DNA from: Thermoguttaceae bacterium
Lineage (GTDB): Bacteria; Planctomycetota; Planctomycetia; Pirellulales; Thermoguttaceae
NCBI GenBank assembly: GCA_017405595.1
Contig: JAFRAC010000022.1
Span: 1 to 33,270 of the forward strand
DNA length: 33,270 bases
Direction: 5' to 3'
The position numbers were made by a program, and so were the translations under genes. The notes under the pieces were generated by a model, which worked only from the letters and a program-made list of their open reading frames with translations, searched no databases and was not told the origin of the DNA. This document shows, piece after piece, positions 15,160 through 23,523 of this stretch; the stretch's first letter is position 1; every line of letters begins with the position of its first letter.

Positions 15160-17568
15160 ATGAAAACAGATCCCCGTTCCCTTTTTCTTTCCGCAGCCGC
15201 CGCGCTCCTCACCTTTCTGAGTCTCGTTCCGGCCCGCGCGGACACTCCCCAGATCCGCCTTCTTCAATCCGAAGAGGGCGTCCGAATAGGCTTCTGCGGC
15301 CGCAGCTCCGACGGGGCGGAAACCCTTTTCGCGTCGATGCTCCTCCCCGCCGGGATGACGGCGCGCGCCGAGGGGGAGACGCTGATCGTTCAAAACGGCT
15401 CTTACACCCTCACGATCACTCCCGAACCTCCCCGATTCATCCTCTTTCGGGTTGAGCCGCTCCCGGGGGAAGGCCAGGAGCCGCTCGGCAAAATCGTTCT
15501 CCCCCCCATTTCACTCGAAGGGAACGATTCTCCGGAATCGCTCCGCGCGTTCGGCTCAGGCGGCCTGACTCCGGTCGACGGGCACCGGGGAAGCTATGCG
15601 TTTCTGGGAATCGTAAACCCCGAAAATAACGCCGGCGTTCTGGCGGGCTGGCTGACAAGCCGGCACGGAAGCGGCGTCTTCTTCTCCGACACCGAAAACG
15701 GCAGCGTCCGTCTCACCCCGCAGATCGATTACGGCGCGTGGCAGGTTCCCGCAGACGGCGGGGATAAAAGCGAAACAATGGTTCTCGGCGCGTTCGACGA
15801 CCTGCGCGACGGTCTGGAGGCATACGGCGATACACTCGCCCTCCGGAACAATGTCCGCCTGAAACCGGCTCCCTGCGGCTACTGTACCTGGTACAGCAAC
15901 AAAAACGGCGGCTGCGGCAGCGAAGAGACGACCGCCGAGTTTGCGAAGATCGCCGCCGAAAAACTCGTTCCGTACGGGATGTCCTTCTTCCAGATCGACG
16001 ACGGCTGGCAGCTCGGCGCGGGAACGAACGGTCCGCGAAAGAATTTCACCGCGCACGACCCGAACGGCCCCTACCATTCCGGCCTGAAAGAAACATCCGG
16101 CCGTCTCGCCTCCCTGGGCCTGACAACCGGCATCTGGTTCATGCCCTTTTCGGGAAACTACGACGACCCCTGGTACGCCGACAAGCAGGATCTCTTCATC
16201 CGAAGCGCGATCGACTACCCGTCCCAGGGGGAAAAGAACACACGCCGATTCTCCAATATCGACCAGACGAAAGACGCCCCTTACGAAACGTTCTGGGGAG
16301 GAACCTGTCTGGACATGTCGAATCCGAAAACCCGGCAGTATGTCGCCGACGAGGTCAGCCGCATTGTCAGGGACTGGAACTGCCGCTATTTCAAGATCGA
16401 CGGGATGTGGACCGGAGCTGGAATCGAACAGCTCTACGTGAACGACGAATACCTTCCCGACGATATCGGGAATCAGAAGTTCTTCAATCCGGCCCTTTCG
16501 AACATGGAAGTCTACCGTCTCGGACTCGAAACGGTCCGGAAAGCCGCAGGCGACGACGTCTTCATTCTGGGGTGCAACGTCTCGCAGAATATGCGCGTCA
16601 TGGCGGCTTCGATCGGCTATGTCGACGCCATGCGGATCGGTCCGGACAACGGCGCCTCCTGGGAAGGGATCTGCCGCGGCCCGTGGCGCGCGACAAACCG
16701 CTACTTCTACAACGGGCGCGTCTGGTGGAACGATCCGGATCCGGTCTACGTCCGGGACGAGATTCCGCTGCAGCACGCGCAGACGATCACCTCGTGGGCG
16801 GCGATCTCCGGCCAGCTCTACGCGTTCAGCGACTGGCTCCCCGACCTTTCCGACGAACGCGTCAACGTTTTGCGCCGCACCATGCCGAACCATCAGCGGA
16901 AGACTGCCCGTCCGGTCGACCTGTTCACGTCCGATCTGGCGCGGGTCTGGGTTCTGACCGATCCGGCCGTCGACGGTGTCCGTCCCGCGCGCGCCGTGGT
17001 CGGCATTTTCAACTGGAACGAAAACCAGCCCGAATCATTCCGCCTTTCCGCCGAAAAACTCGGGCTTGAAAATGCCGATTCCTATGCGGTCTACGACTTT
17101 TGGGGAGACCGCTTCATGACCGACGGCGGTCCCGGTGTTCCGGTCGATGTCACCGTGCCGCCCGCCTCGTGCCTGATCCTGGCGGTCCGTCCGATCACCG
17201 ACTCCCGCCCCGTTCTCCTGAGCACCTCGCGGCACGTCACGCAGGGGATTCTCGATGTCGACGTTGAACTCTGGCATCCCGAAATCGAAACGCTCGATGC
17301 CGGGATGCTCGCCATCGGCATCAATCCGGAGAAAGGGGCTCTGACCGAAGAGCTTTCCTATCAGCTGCGCATCTGGCGGCCGGGTCCCGCCGAAGAGATC
17401 GGAATATCGTGCAGTGTACCGCCCGACATGGGGCCGTGCGCCATCGAGCCGGAACCGGCGGGAAACGGTACGCTTTACCGCATCACGCTCCCGCGGATCG
17501 AAAAGCTCGACCCAAGTCAAAAACAGGTCATCTTCGGGGTTCTGTTCCCCAAACGGGAAAACCCTTAA
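15160..17568 (+). CDS. Secreted clan GH-D glycoside hydrolase (alpha-galactosidase-like, GH36/GH27 type)
   Basis: An 802-residue protein with a signal peptide (MKTDPRSLFLSAAAALLTFL through PARA at about residue 27). An N-terminal beta-sandwich covers residues 30-230, and a TIM barrel begins at CGYCTWYSNKNGGCG, followed by FFQIDDGWQ (277-284). The likely nucleophile is Asp414 in YFKIDG and the likely acid/base is Asp496 in MRIGPDNG, matching the clan GH-D plan. A C-terminal beta domain (about 620-802) follows. Known members cleave alpha-galactosides or related sugars and some are transglycosylases, so substrate cannot be fixed. The start at 15160 is chosen because it gives a clean signal peptide. 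The in-frame ATG at 15124 does not. No clear ribosome site. It is a single gene facing the ABC operon. Confidence 0.88.
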   Translation: MKTDPRSLFLSAAAALLTFLSLVPARADTPQIRLLQSEEGVRIGFCGRSSDGAETLFASMLLPAGMTARAEGETLIVQNGSYTLTITPEPPRFILFRVEPLPGEGQEPLGKIVLPPISLEGNDSPESLRAFGSGGLTPVDGHRGSYAFLGIVNPENNAGVLAGWLTSRHGSGVFFSDTENGSVRLTPQIDYGAWQVPADGGDKSETMVLGAFDDLRDGLEAYGDTLALRNNVRLKPAPCGYCTWYSNKNGGCGSEETTAEFAKIAAEKLVPYGMSFFQIDDGWQLGAGTNGPRKNFTAHDPNGPYHSGLKETSGRLASLGLTTGIWFMPFSGNYDDPWYADKQDLFIRSAIDYPSQGEKNTRRFSNIDQTKDAPYETFWGGTCLDMSNPKTRQYVADEVSRIVRDWNCRYFKIDGMWTGAGIEQLYVNDEYLPDDIGNQKFFNPALSNMEVYRLGLETVRKAAGDDVFILGCNVSQNMRVMAASIGYVDAMRIGPDNGASWEGICRGPWRATNRYFYNGRVWWNDPDPVYVRDEIPLQHAQTITSWAAISGQLYAFSDWLPDLSDERVNVLRRTMPNHQRKTARPVDLFTSDLARVWVLTDPAVDGVRPARAVVGIFNWNENQPESFRLSAEKLGLENADSYAVYDFWGDRFMTDGGPGVPVDVTVPPASCLILAVRPITDSRPVLLSTSRHVTQGILDVDVELWHPEIETLDAGMLAIGINPEKGALTEELSYQLRIWRPGPAEEIGISCSVPPDMGPCAIEPEPAGNGTLYRITLPRIEKLDPSQKQVIFGVLFPKRENP

Positions 17569-17604
17569 CAGAACCAGCGGACAGGGGTGTCCCGTCTCGG
17601 AAAG

Positions 17605-17640
17605 AGCCGGAAACGCCCCCCGACTGCCCCGTTTCCGGCT
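17605..17640. terminator. Bidirectional hairpin between convergent genes
   Basis: Arms AGCCGGAAACG (17605-17615) and CGTTTCCGGCT (17630-17640) pair perfectly. It lies between the glycosidase stop and the ABC ATPase stop and overlaps the last bases of the latter. It lacks a T-run, so termination may be partial or Rho-assisted. Confidence 0.5.
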
Positions 17641-18610
17641 AGGCGGTCATCCCCTTGGTCAGCGCCATGAATGCGGTTTCGAGGTTGATCTCCTCTTCCC
17701 GGAACGACCGGATCCGGAACCCTTCCGCGATAAGGCGGGGAAGAAGTTCGGCATACGCGTCGAGCGTCACCCCTTTCTTCACCGTCACCGCAATCTGCCC
17801 CTTCTTCAGATCGGCCGATTCGACCTCCGGCTGATCCGAAAGAAATCTCAGCGCGTCGTCGGCCGACCGGCCCGGCGCCCCGCCGGCCGGTTCGAGGAGT
17901 TCCACGACCAGAACCGGCCGGTCGCGCACCTTTTTCATCACCTCGTTCACTTCGGCATTGACCAGCAGCTCGCCGCGCTCGATAATGCCGACCTTGTTGC
18001 AGATATCGGCGAGTTCCGGCAGGATATGGCTCGAAACCATGATGGTCTTCCCCCGCTGCCCGAGCCGTTTAAGGAGTTCGCGCATTTCGATGCGCGCACG
18101 GGGGTCAAGCCCGCTCGCCGGCTCGTCCAAAAGAAGTACGGCCGGGTCGTGGAGAAGAACCCGGGCCAGGCCAAGCCGCTGGGTCATTCCGCGCGAAAGG
18201 CTCGTGACAAGCGCCTCGCGTTTATACCCCAGATCGACCAGTTCCAGAACGTCATCGCAGACTTTCTTCCGCGCGGCGCCCCGGATCCGGTACGCCGAGG
18301 CAAAAAACTCGAGATACTCGATCACCTTCATGTCGTCATAGACACCGAAAAAATCGGGCATGAAGCCGATCTGCCGGCGTATCTCCTTCGGCCGTGTATA
18401 GATCGAAAGCCCGCAGATATACGCTTCGCCCCAGGTCGGCTGAAGAAGGGTCGCCAGGATTTTCATCGTCGTCGTTTTCCCCGACCCGTTCGGTCCGATA
18501 AATCCGAACAGATCCCCTTCCGAAAGGCTCAGATTAAGGCCTTTCAGGGCGAAAAGCCGGCCGTACTGTTTTGTCAGGTCTTCGGTTTTGATCATTTCCA
18601 TTCGCTTCAC
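17639..18610 (-). CDS. ABC transporter ATP-binding protein (CcmA/YxlF class)
   Basis: A 323-residue ATPase with all nucleotide-binding motifs: Walker A GPNGSGKT (39-46), Q-loop MPDFFGVYDD, signature LSRGMTQR (138-145), Walker B VLLLDEP (158-164) and switch His195. It ends in a C-terminal regulatory extension of about 90 residues, as in the CcmA/GldA class. Its start region overlaps the stop of the upstream gene as GTGA. ATGs at 18601 and 18595 are alternative starts, and the last best fits family alignments. It ends the four-gene minus-strand unit, and no ABC permease follows. The large upstream membrane protein is its probable partner. The complex may work in export or envelope assembly. Confidence 0.92.
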   Translation of the reverse strand: MKRMEMIKTEDLTKQYGRLFALKGLNLSLSEGDLFGFIGPNGSGKTTTMKILATLLQPTWGEAYICGLSIYTRPKEIRRQIGFMPDFFGVYDDMKVIEYLEFFASAYRIRGAARKKVCDDVLELVDLGYKREALVTSLSRGMTQRLGLARVLLHDPAVLLLDEPASGLDPRARIEMRELLKRLGQRGKTIMVSSHILPELADICNKVGIIERGELLVNAEVNEVMKKVRDRPVLVVELLEPAGGAPGRSADDALRFLSDQPEVESADLKKGQIAVTVKKGVTLDAYAELLPRLIAEGFRIRSFREEEINLETAFMALTKGMTA

Positions 18611-20889
18611 CGCCCTTCCGCGTTATCAGCCTCTTCTCTTTCGACCGGAATCCATATTCGTACCGCTCTTCCCCGGTCTTCCGCCGTCCAGGCCCCTTTC
18701 CCGCCGTCCGAAAGGCTGACCGTCAGCGCGGTATTTTCCCTTTCCGTCTCCCCCCAGAGAATCGCGCGCCCCGCGTCGAGAGCGTCCGTGCCGTCCAGCC
18801 GCAAAACGGTTTCATTCCCGAGCCCTGCGGCCGAACGCCCCCCCGCCAGGCGGTAGAACGCGGCGACACGCAGAATCGGAAGAAGATCGGCCGCGGTATC
18901 GCTGTACCGCTCCCAAACCGGCTGGTCGGGAAAATCGCCGAAACGCCCGTCAAACGGATTGACGCTGCCGAGAAGAAGACGCTGGACCTCGTCGGTCTTC
19001 GGCGTTTGACTTTCAAGAACCGTCTCTCCCGGCGGAATCGTTCCGAGAAACCTCGCCTTTCCGCGGTAAAAGAGAACCGCGCCGGAAATCGGCACCGGGA
19101 GCGGATTGACAATCCGGCCGGTCAGTTCCCCGTCATGTTCGGCCAGCCGCGCGCCGAACGGCTTCAGGCGGGCGCGCCACCGTCCGTGAATCGAACGGGT
19201 CGAACGGATCGGAACCGGAAAGTTCCGGATGGTTCCCCCGTTCAGAGTATACTCTTCGTCCGGGCTCCCGAAAAAACGGATCGGGGAAGAAATGCCCCCC
19301 AAACCGGACCCGGTCAGGCCGAGCCACGCAAGACGCGACTCGGCGTCGGCGGCATCGGCCAGCGCGCTTTCCGCGGTAATCCGGAAACGGGCGTCCGACG
19401 GGACGTAGATTCCCCCCCACACTTCGCCCCGCGCCCGGCCCGTCGCCGCGTCGATATCGGTGATTTCGGCCCGGTTCAGGCAAAACTCGTCCGGCCGGAA
19501 CGCGCGGCCGAGCCAGACCGCCGACGCGGCAAAAATCAGAAGCCAGCAGGGGAGCGTGATCCACGTGGCGTTCGGCCGTCTCAGAAGACGGTGAACCAGA
19601 AACCAGTCGAACGGACCGATCACCGCGGCAAAGAGCGCCAGCAGGGCAAAGACCGCCGAAAAGGGGAGCGGCCGTATCCCGCGGAACCGGTCGAGCGCCG
19701 AACGGAGTTCCCCCGCCAGATCGCTGTAGCCCAGCCGCAACAATCCTGTCTGCTCGGCCTGGCTCGTCAGCCGGCTGACTTCGGACGAGAAGATCTTCAT
19801 CAAAAGTCCGGATCGGCCGTTCCAATTCGATAAAGGCGCCTCCTGCGGATCGGGCGCGAAAAAGATCAGCGTCCCGAACCCGATCGGCCGGCGGACAAGG
19901 AGCGGAAACTCCCCTTCGTTTAATACCGATTGCGCGTCCGGGGCAAGCGTTTCGAGATCGGTGAATTTCAGGTAGGGAGAATCGAGCGAGCCGAGCATCA
20001 CCAGATTCTTCGCATGGGGCACAAAGCGTACAAGCGAAGGCGCAGCGCGGAGCTCCGCCGGTTTTTCGGCACGTATCGTGCCCGGCGCCAGAGCGGCAAG
20101 CGGTCCGCCCGGAGCCAGAACCGCCGAGGGGCCCGCCGCGCCGAAAAGGACCGTTTTCCCCCCCTGCGCCGTCCACTCCAAAAGGAGACCGGCCGCGTCT
20201 TCCCCCCCCTCGAAAGCCGCGGTGTCCGACGTGTTCAGAATAACCAGGTCAACCGCGTCGAGGCTCTCCGGCTCATGGGGCAGGTCCGCTATCTTCGCGA
20301 TCGGAACCGGAACAGGAACCCGTTCGGCAGGCAGCTGCAGCGCGGCAAGCATTTGCGTGACCGCCGAAATATCCCCTCCGACGACCAGCCAAATCGGGCG
20401 CCGCGAATCGACCGGTTTCGGCAAAGGAGGGGTTTCCTGCACCGCCCCTTCCCCAGCCCGAAGCGCGGGAGGAACCCCGCCGGGGTGAAAAACGCGGCGG
20501 TCGAGGAGTTCTCCGCCGGCGGCAAAGAGGCTCACTGTCAGCGGAGCGTTCTCCCGCCCCGGCATAAAGAGGAGATCGGCCGAAAAGGGGCCGGTATCCG
20601 GAATCGGAATCTCCTGTTCCCAGCAGGCCGCCGCCGAGTCAGGATCCTCCGATTTCAGCACAGCACGGACGGTCTCCCCCTGACCGCCGGAAATCCGCAA
20701 ACGCGCCGGCGTTAAAAATCCGCACTTGTAACACCCGTCAAATCCGACCGAAAGCCCTTCGATCGCAATACCGGCCGCCGGAACCGGCTCAGGTTCTGAA
20801 GCCGGACGGCTCTCCGAAGCGAAAGGACGCCCCCCCCATAACAGGAGAAATGCGGCAAGAACCCCAAGTGCGCGAAAAACGGATTTCAC
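18607..20889 (-). CDS. Large exported/membrane protein paired with ABC ATPase, uncharacterised
   Basis: From a GTG at 20889 the product is 760 residues. GAGGAG lies five bases ahead, and the GTG overlaps the MazG stop as GTGA. It has an N-terminal signal or anchor (4-20). The extracytoplasmic part includes a Rossmann-like stretch (RRPIWLVVGGD at about 163-173, DLVILNT, KTVLFGAAGP) resembling the GATase-like domains of planctomycete membrane proteins. Two transmembrane helices follow at about 407-430 and 442-463, then a beta-rich C-terminal domain. I know no function for it. Its stop-start overlap with the ABC ATPase suggests they work together, and it could replace or regulate a permease. The in-frame ATG at 20940 lies inside mazG and is not used. 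Confidence 0.8.
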   Translation of the reverse strand: MKSVFRALGVLAAFLLLWGGRPFASESRPASEPEPVPAAGIAIEGLSVGFDGCYKCGFLTPARLRISGGQGETVRAVLKSEDPDSAAACWEQEIPIPDTGPFSADLLFMPGRENAPLTVSLFAAGGELLDRRVFHPGGVPPALRAGEGAVQETPPLPKPVDSRRPIWLVVGGDISAVTQMLAALQLPAERVPVPVPIAKIADLPHEPESLDAVDLVILNTSDTAAFEGGEDAAGLLLEWTAQGGKTVLFGAAGPSAVLAPGGPLAALAPGTIRAEKPAELRAAPSLVRFVPHAKNLVMLGSLDSPYLKFTDLETLAPDAQSVLNEGEFPLLVRRPIGFGTLIFFAPDPQEAPLSNWNGRSGLLMKIFSSEVSRLTSQAEQTGLLRLGYSDLAGELRSALDRFRGIRPLPFSAVFALLALFAAVIGPFDWFLVHRLLRRPNATWITLPCWLLIFAASAVWLGRAFRPDEFCLNRAEITDIDAATGRARGEVWGGIYVPSDARFRITAESALADAADAESRLAWLGLTGSGLGGISSPIRFFGSPDEEYTLNGGTIRNFPVPIRSTRSIHGRWRARLKPFGARLAEHDGELTGRIVNPLPVPISGAVLFYRGKARFLGTIPPGETVLESQTPKTDEVQRLLLGSVNPFDGRFGDFPDQPVWERYSDTAADLLPILRVAAFYRLAGGRSAAGLGNETVLRLDGTDALDAGRAILWGETERENTALTVSLSDGGKGAWTAEDRGRAVRIWIPVEREEADNAEGR

Positions 20890-21203
20890 GGTTTCTCCTC
20901 GTCGGGACAAACGCAGACATACTGCCCGCAGCCGGGACACCCCGCCCCGTACTTCTCGGTCAGCGCCTGCGTCAGGTCAATCCCGGCAACATTGGCGATC
21001 GTGGTCAGCCAGGCGATCACATCGGCGAACTCGCCGCGAAGCTGTTCTTTCGTCTCGCTGCGCAGCGAGGTCGCCAACTCGCCGATCTCCTCGATCAGCC
21101 ACATGAAGGTCGCCTCGATCCCGCGCTGGGCGTCCTTCTCGTAATACATTTTTTTAATCAGCGCCTGAAAATCGCGGAATGTAATCTCTTTTTTTTCGTC
21201 CAA
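20886..21203 (-). CDS. MazG-like nucleotide pyrophosphohydrolase with Cys-rich tail
   Basis: A 105-residue all-alpha NTP pyrophosphohydrolase of the MazG superfamily. Metal-binding motifs are EEIGE (38-42) and EFAD (58-61), spaced as in single-domain MazG proteins, which hydrolyse damaged or surplus nucleoside triphosphates. The last 20 residues hold CPGCGQYVCVC (Cys89, 92, 97, 99), a likely zinc-binding knuckle not part of the MazG core. It starts 52 bases after the radical SAM gene and overlaps the next gene by GTGA. The ribosome site is weak, with a T-rich region downstream of the start. Confidence 0.88.
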   Translation of the reverse strand: MDEKKEITFRDFQALIKKMYYEKDAQRGIEATFMWLIEEIGELATSLRSETKEQLRGEFADVIAWLTTIANVAGIDLTQALTEKYGAGCPGCGQYVCVCPDEEKP

Positions 21204-21255
21204 AATAAAACCTGTCCTATTCTCCGCAAAAAACGGTCATTCAAAACGGCATCGC

Positions 21256-23142
21256 TCAGGAATCGGTTTCGATCATCCCGCTTTCCCGGGCCTCCTTTTT
21301 CAGTTTTTCTTTCCCTGCCCAGATGGTGATATGGTCCCAGGGGAGCTCCTCGTCGAGCCGGTACGGCGTATGGGCAATCGCCATCCGGTCGATCCCCGAT
21401 TCCTTCTCGGCTTCATCCCAAACGCGCCAGTCAAACATATCTTTCCATGCCTCAAAGCGCGCCCCTTTCCGCCAGGCCAGTTCAATCACCTTGGCGACAC
21501 GGCGGTCCCCCCGCGCTAAAAGCCCTTCGAGAAGACTTGTTTTGAGATAATGGTATTTCAAGTCGACCGACCGGCCGCGGGGCCGGGTCCGGAGCCGCTC
21601 GTGCGTGCGGCGAAAGACCTCTTCGGTGGCCATCGGCGCCCACTGAAGGGGAGTTTGGGGTTTCGGAATGAAATTCGAGACATTCGCGACAATCACCGGC
21701 CATTTGCCCCGGACCTCTTTCCCCAGCCGGGAAACCCGTTCGCAAAGATCGATGATCCCGTCAACGTCTTCGTCGGTCTCGCCGGGAAACCCGACCATAA
21801 AATACATCTTAATCCGATAAAACCCGTGTTCAAACGCGCTCCGGCATCCGCTCATCAGATTCTCGTCGGTCACCCTCTTCGCGATTTTCCTGCGCATCGA
21901 GTCCAGCGCCGCTTCCGGAGCGATGGTCAGCGCGCTTGAACGTTCCGTCGTCAGGTTCGCCACCACCTCGGAAAGCTGGTGATTGACCCGCAGACTCGGC
22001 ACCGAAACCGCGATCCCTTTCGGCGCGGCCTCTTTCGTAAACGTGTCCATCAGCGCGTCGAATTTCGGATACTCGCTCGACGAAAGCGAAAGGAGCGTAA
22101 CCTCATTGTTGCCGGTCCTCTGACACGCGCCGACCGCCGCTGAGACAATCGGGTCGATATCGCGGAACCGAAGCGGCCGTTTAATGGTGGTACTCTGGCA
22201 GAACCGGCATTTTTGGGGGCAGCCCCGCATAATTTCGATCGCCACGCGGTCCTGAACGCTTTCGACCAGCGGCACCACCGGCGACGAAGGGGGCTCGTAA
22301 TCGTTCAGGCTTTTGATGATGGCGGGATAGATAAACTCGGGCACACCCGGTTCGGTCGGCCGGGGCCGGCGGGCGCGTCCGGTCGGCGAGATCTCGACAG
22401 AATAGAACTCCGGCACGTATCCCCAGGAAAACCGGCGCGCCATTTTCAGAAGCATGTCGCGGCGCAGACGGCGCGACTCCCCGGCCGGAAATCGTTCCCA
22501 ATCCGCCGGTTTCCGGCCGAGATGTGACTCATAAATACGGGGAAGCCCGGCCTCGGAACGAAGTTCAAGCCAGTAATCGATCATCTCGGTCTGCGCCGCC
22601 TCGCCGTCCCCGACCAGAAAGAAGTCGATAAACGGGGAAAGCGGTTCCGGATTAAACGCCGCGGGCCCCCCCGCCATCACCAGAGGGTCTTCGGCGCGCC
22701 GCTCTTCGCGGTGGATCGGAATTCCCCCCAAATCGAGCATCGTGAGGATATTGGTTGAACTGAGCTCGTGCTGCAGGGTAAACCCTAATATATCGAACGA
22801 CCAAAGGGGAGAAAACGTCTCGAGGGAATAGAGCGGCAGGCGGTTTTCACGAAGTTTCGCCTCCATGTCGGGGAACGGGGCAAACGCCCGTTCGCAGCAG
22901 AGGTCCGGCCGCTTGTTCACGATCGCGTAAAGAACCTGGAGCGCGTAGTTGCTCATGCCGATCGCGTAGGCGTCGGGAAACGCGAAACAGAATCTTCCCC
23001 GAAGGTCCTGCGCCTCTTTGACGACCCGTCCCAATTCCCCCCCGATATACTGGCCGGGAAGCTGAACATCGGGCAAAAGGATCGACTCGACCTTTCTTCT
23101 CAGTTCCGGGTCAAAGTAGTAGGGGGTGTTCTCGACCCTCAT
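21256..23142 (-). CDS. B12-binding-domain radical SAM protein, TIGR03960 type
   Basis: A 628-residue protein. The N-terminal region (about 1-220) resembles a cobalamin-binding-like fold (FAFPDAYAIGMSNYALQVL, GFTLQHELSSTNIL, MAGGPAAFNPEPLS). It is followed by a radical SAM core with Cys309, Cys313 and Cys316 in RGCPQKCRFCQ, and the segments VSVPSLRV, LTIAPEAA and MVGFPGETDEDV. This is the widespread TIGR03960 family, often fused or adjacent to a TIGR03936 partner, and linked by some to tRNA or ribosome modification. The substrate is unknown. The ATG at 23142 follows AGGAG by seven bases. It heads the minus-strand unit with MazG and the ABC genes. No TIGR03936 partner is seen here. Confidence 0.92.
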   Translation of the reverse strand: MRVENTPYYFDPELRRKVESILLPDVQLPGQYIGGELGRVVKEAQDLRGRFCFAFPDAYAIGMSNYALQVLYAIVNKRPDLCCERAFAPFPDMEAKLRENRLPLYSLETFSPLWSFDILGFTLQHELSSTNILTMLDLGGIPIHREERRAEDPLVMAGGPAAFNPEPLSPFIDFFLVGDGEAAQTEMIDYWLELRSEAGLPRIYESHLGRKPADWERFPAGESRRLRRDMLLKMARRFSWGYVPEFYSVEISPTGRARRPRPTEPGVPEFIYPAIIKSLNDYEPPSSPVVPLVESVQDRVAIEIMRGCPQKCRFCQSTTIKRPLRFRDIDPIVSAAVGACQRTGNNEVTLLSLSSSEYPKFDALMDTFTKEAAPKGIAVSVPSLRVNHQLSEVVANLTTERSSALTIAPEAALDSMRRKIAKRVTDENLMSGCRSAFEHGFYRIKMYFMVGFPGETDEDVDGIIDLCERVSRLGKEVRGKWPVIVANVSNFIPKPQTPLQWAPMATEEVFRRTHERLRTRPRGRSVDLKYHYLKTSLLEGLLARGDRRVAKVIELAWRKGARFEAWKDMFDWRVWDEAEKESGIDRMAIAHTPYRLDEELPWDHITIWAGKEKLKKEARESGMIETDS

Positions 23143-23395
23143 CAAAGCGCTCCTGTCAATCCCATGTCAATGCCGGCCTCCGATTCATTCTATTTTATTT
23201 TCAGGAAAAGAGAAGGCATCTTCCCCGTTTTGCCGATCGCGGCCGAAAGATTTTTCCCCGGCCAAACCGGTTCCGTGAACCGTTTCCCGAAGCTCTTCGC
23301 GCCGCCGGAGATTCCCCGGCGGCAGAGAACCGTCAGGGGAAATTCGCAGAAATTATCGGGAATCCCCCGCCCCGAATTATTTTGATGTCGTAAAC
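23143..23395. other. Divergent intergenic region
   Basis: This separates the radical SAM gene from the Cys-rich secreted protein. No gene is supported. A GC-rich segment with small inverted repeats lies at about 23300-23330. The plus-strand promoter elements follow at 23396-23476. Confidence 0.45.
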
Positions 23396-23435
23396 TTCAG
23401 ATACAGGGTGTTCTGTTCAGATACAGGGTGTTCTG
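23396..23435 (+). repeat. Two exact tandem copies of a 20-bp sequence upstream of a promoter
   Basis: TTCAGATACAGGGTGTTCTG is repeated immediately (23396-23415, 23416-23435). The 20-bp period equals two helical turns, and the second copy ends 13 bases before the -35 box. This is the usual place for an activator that binds as adjacent units on one DNA face. Confidence 0.85.
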
Positions 23436-23448
23436 TCGAACCGGACAC

Positions 23449-23476
23449 TTGATAAAACAAAAAGTTTTTATAAAAT
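23449..23476 (+). promoter_or_regulatory. Sigma70-type promoter of the Cys-rich secreted protein gene
   Basis: A -35 TTGATA (23449-23454), a 16-base spacer and a -10 TAAAAT (23471-23476) each match 5 of 6 consensus bases. The start codon is about 48 bases further on. Confidence 0.65.
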
Positions 23477-23523
23477 ACGTAAACAGCTTAACTTACCGTT
23501 TTTTAGAGAAAAAGGGAAAGATA

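Noticed and set aside
15556..16893. A 445-codon minus-strand open frame
   Set aside because: It is opposite the glycosidase gene, with no recognisable domain.
17414..18856. A 480-codon plus-strand open frame
   Set aside because: It is opposite the ABC ATPase and its upstream partner. No ribosome site or domain.
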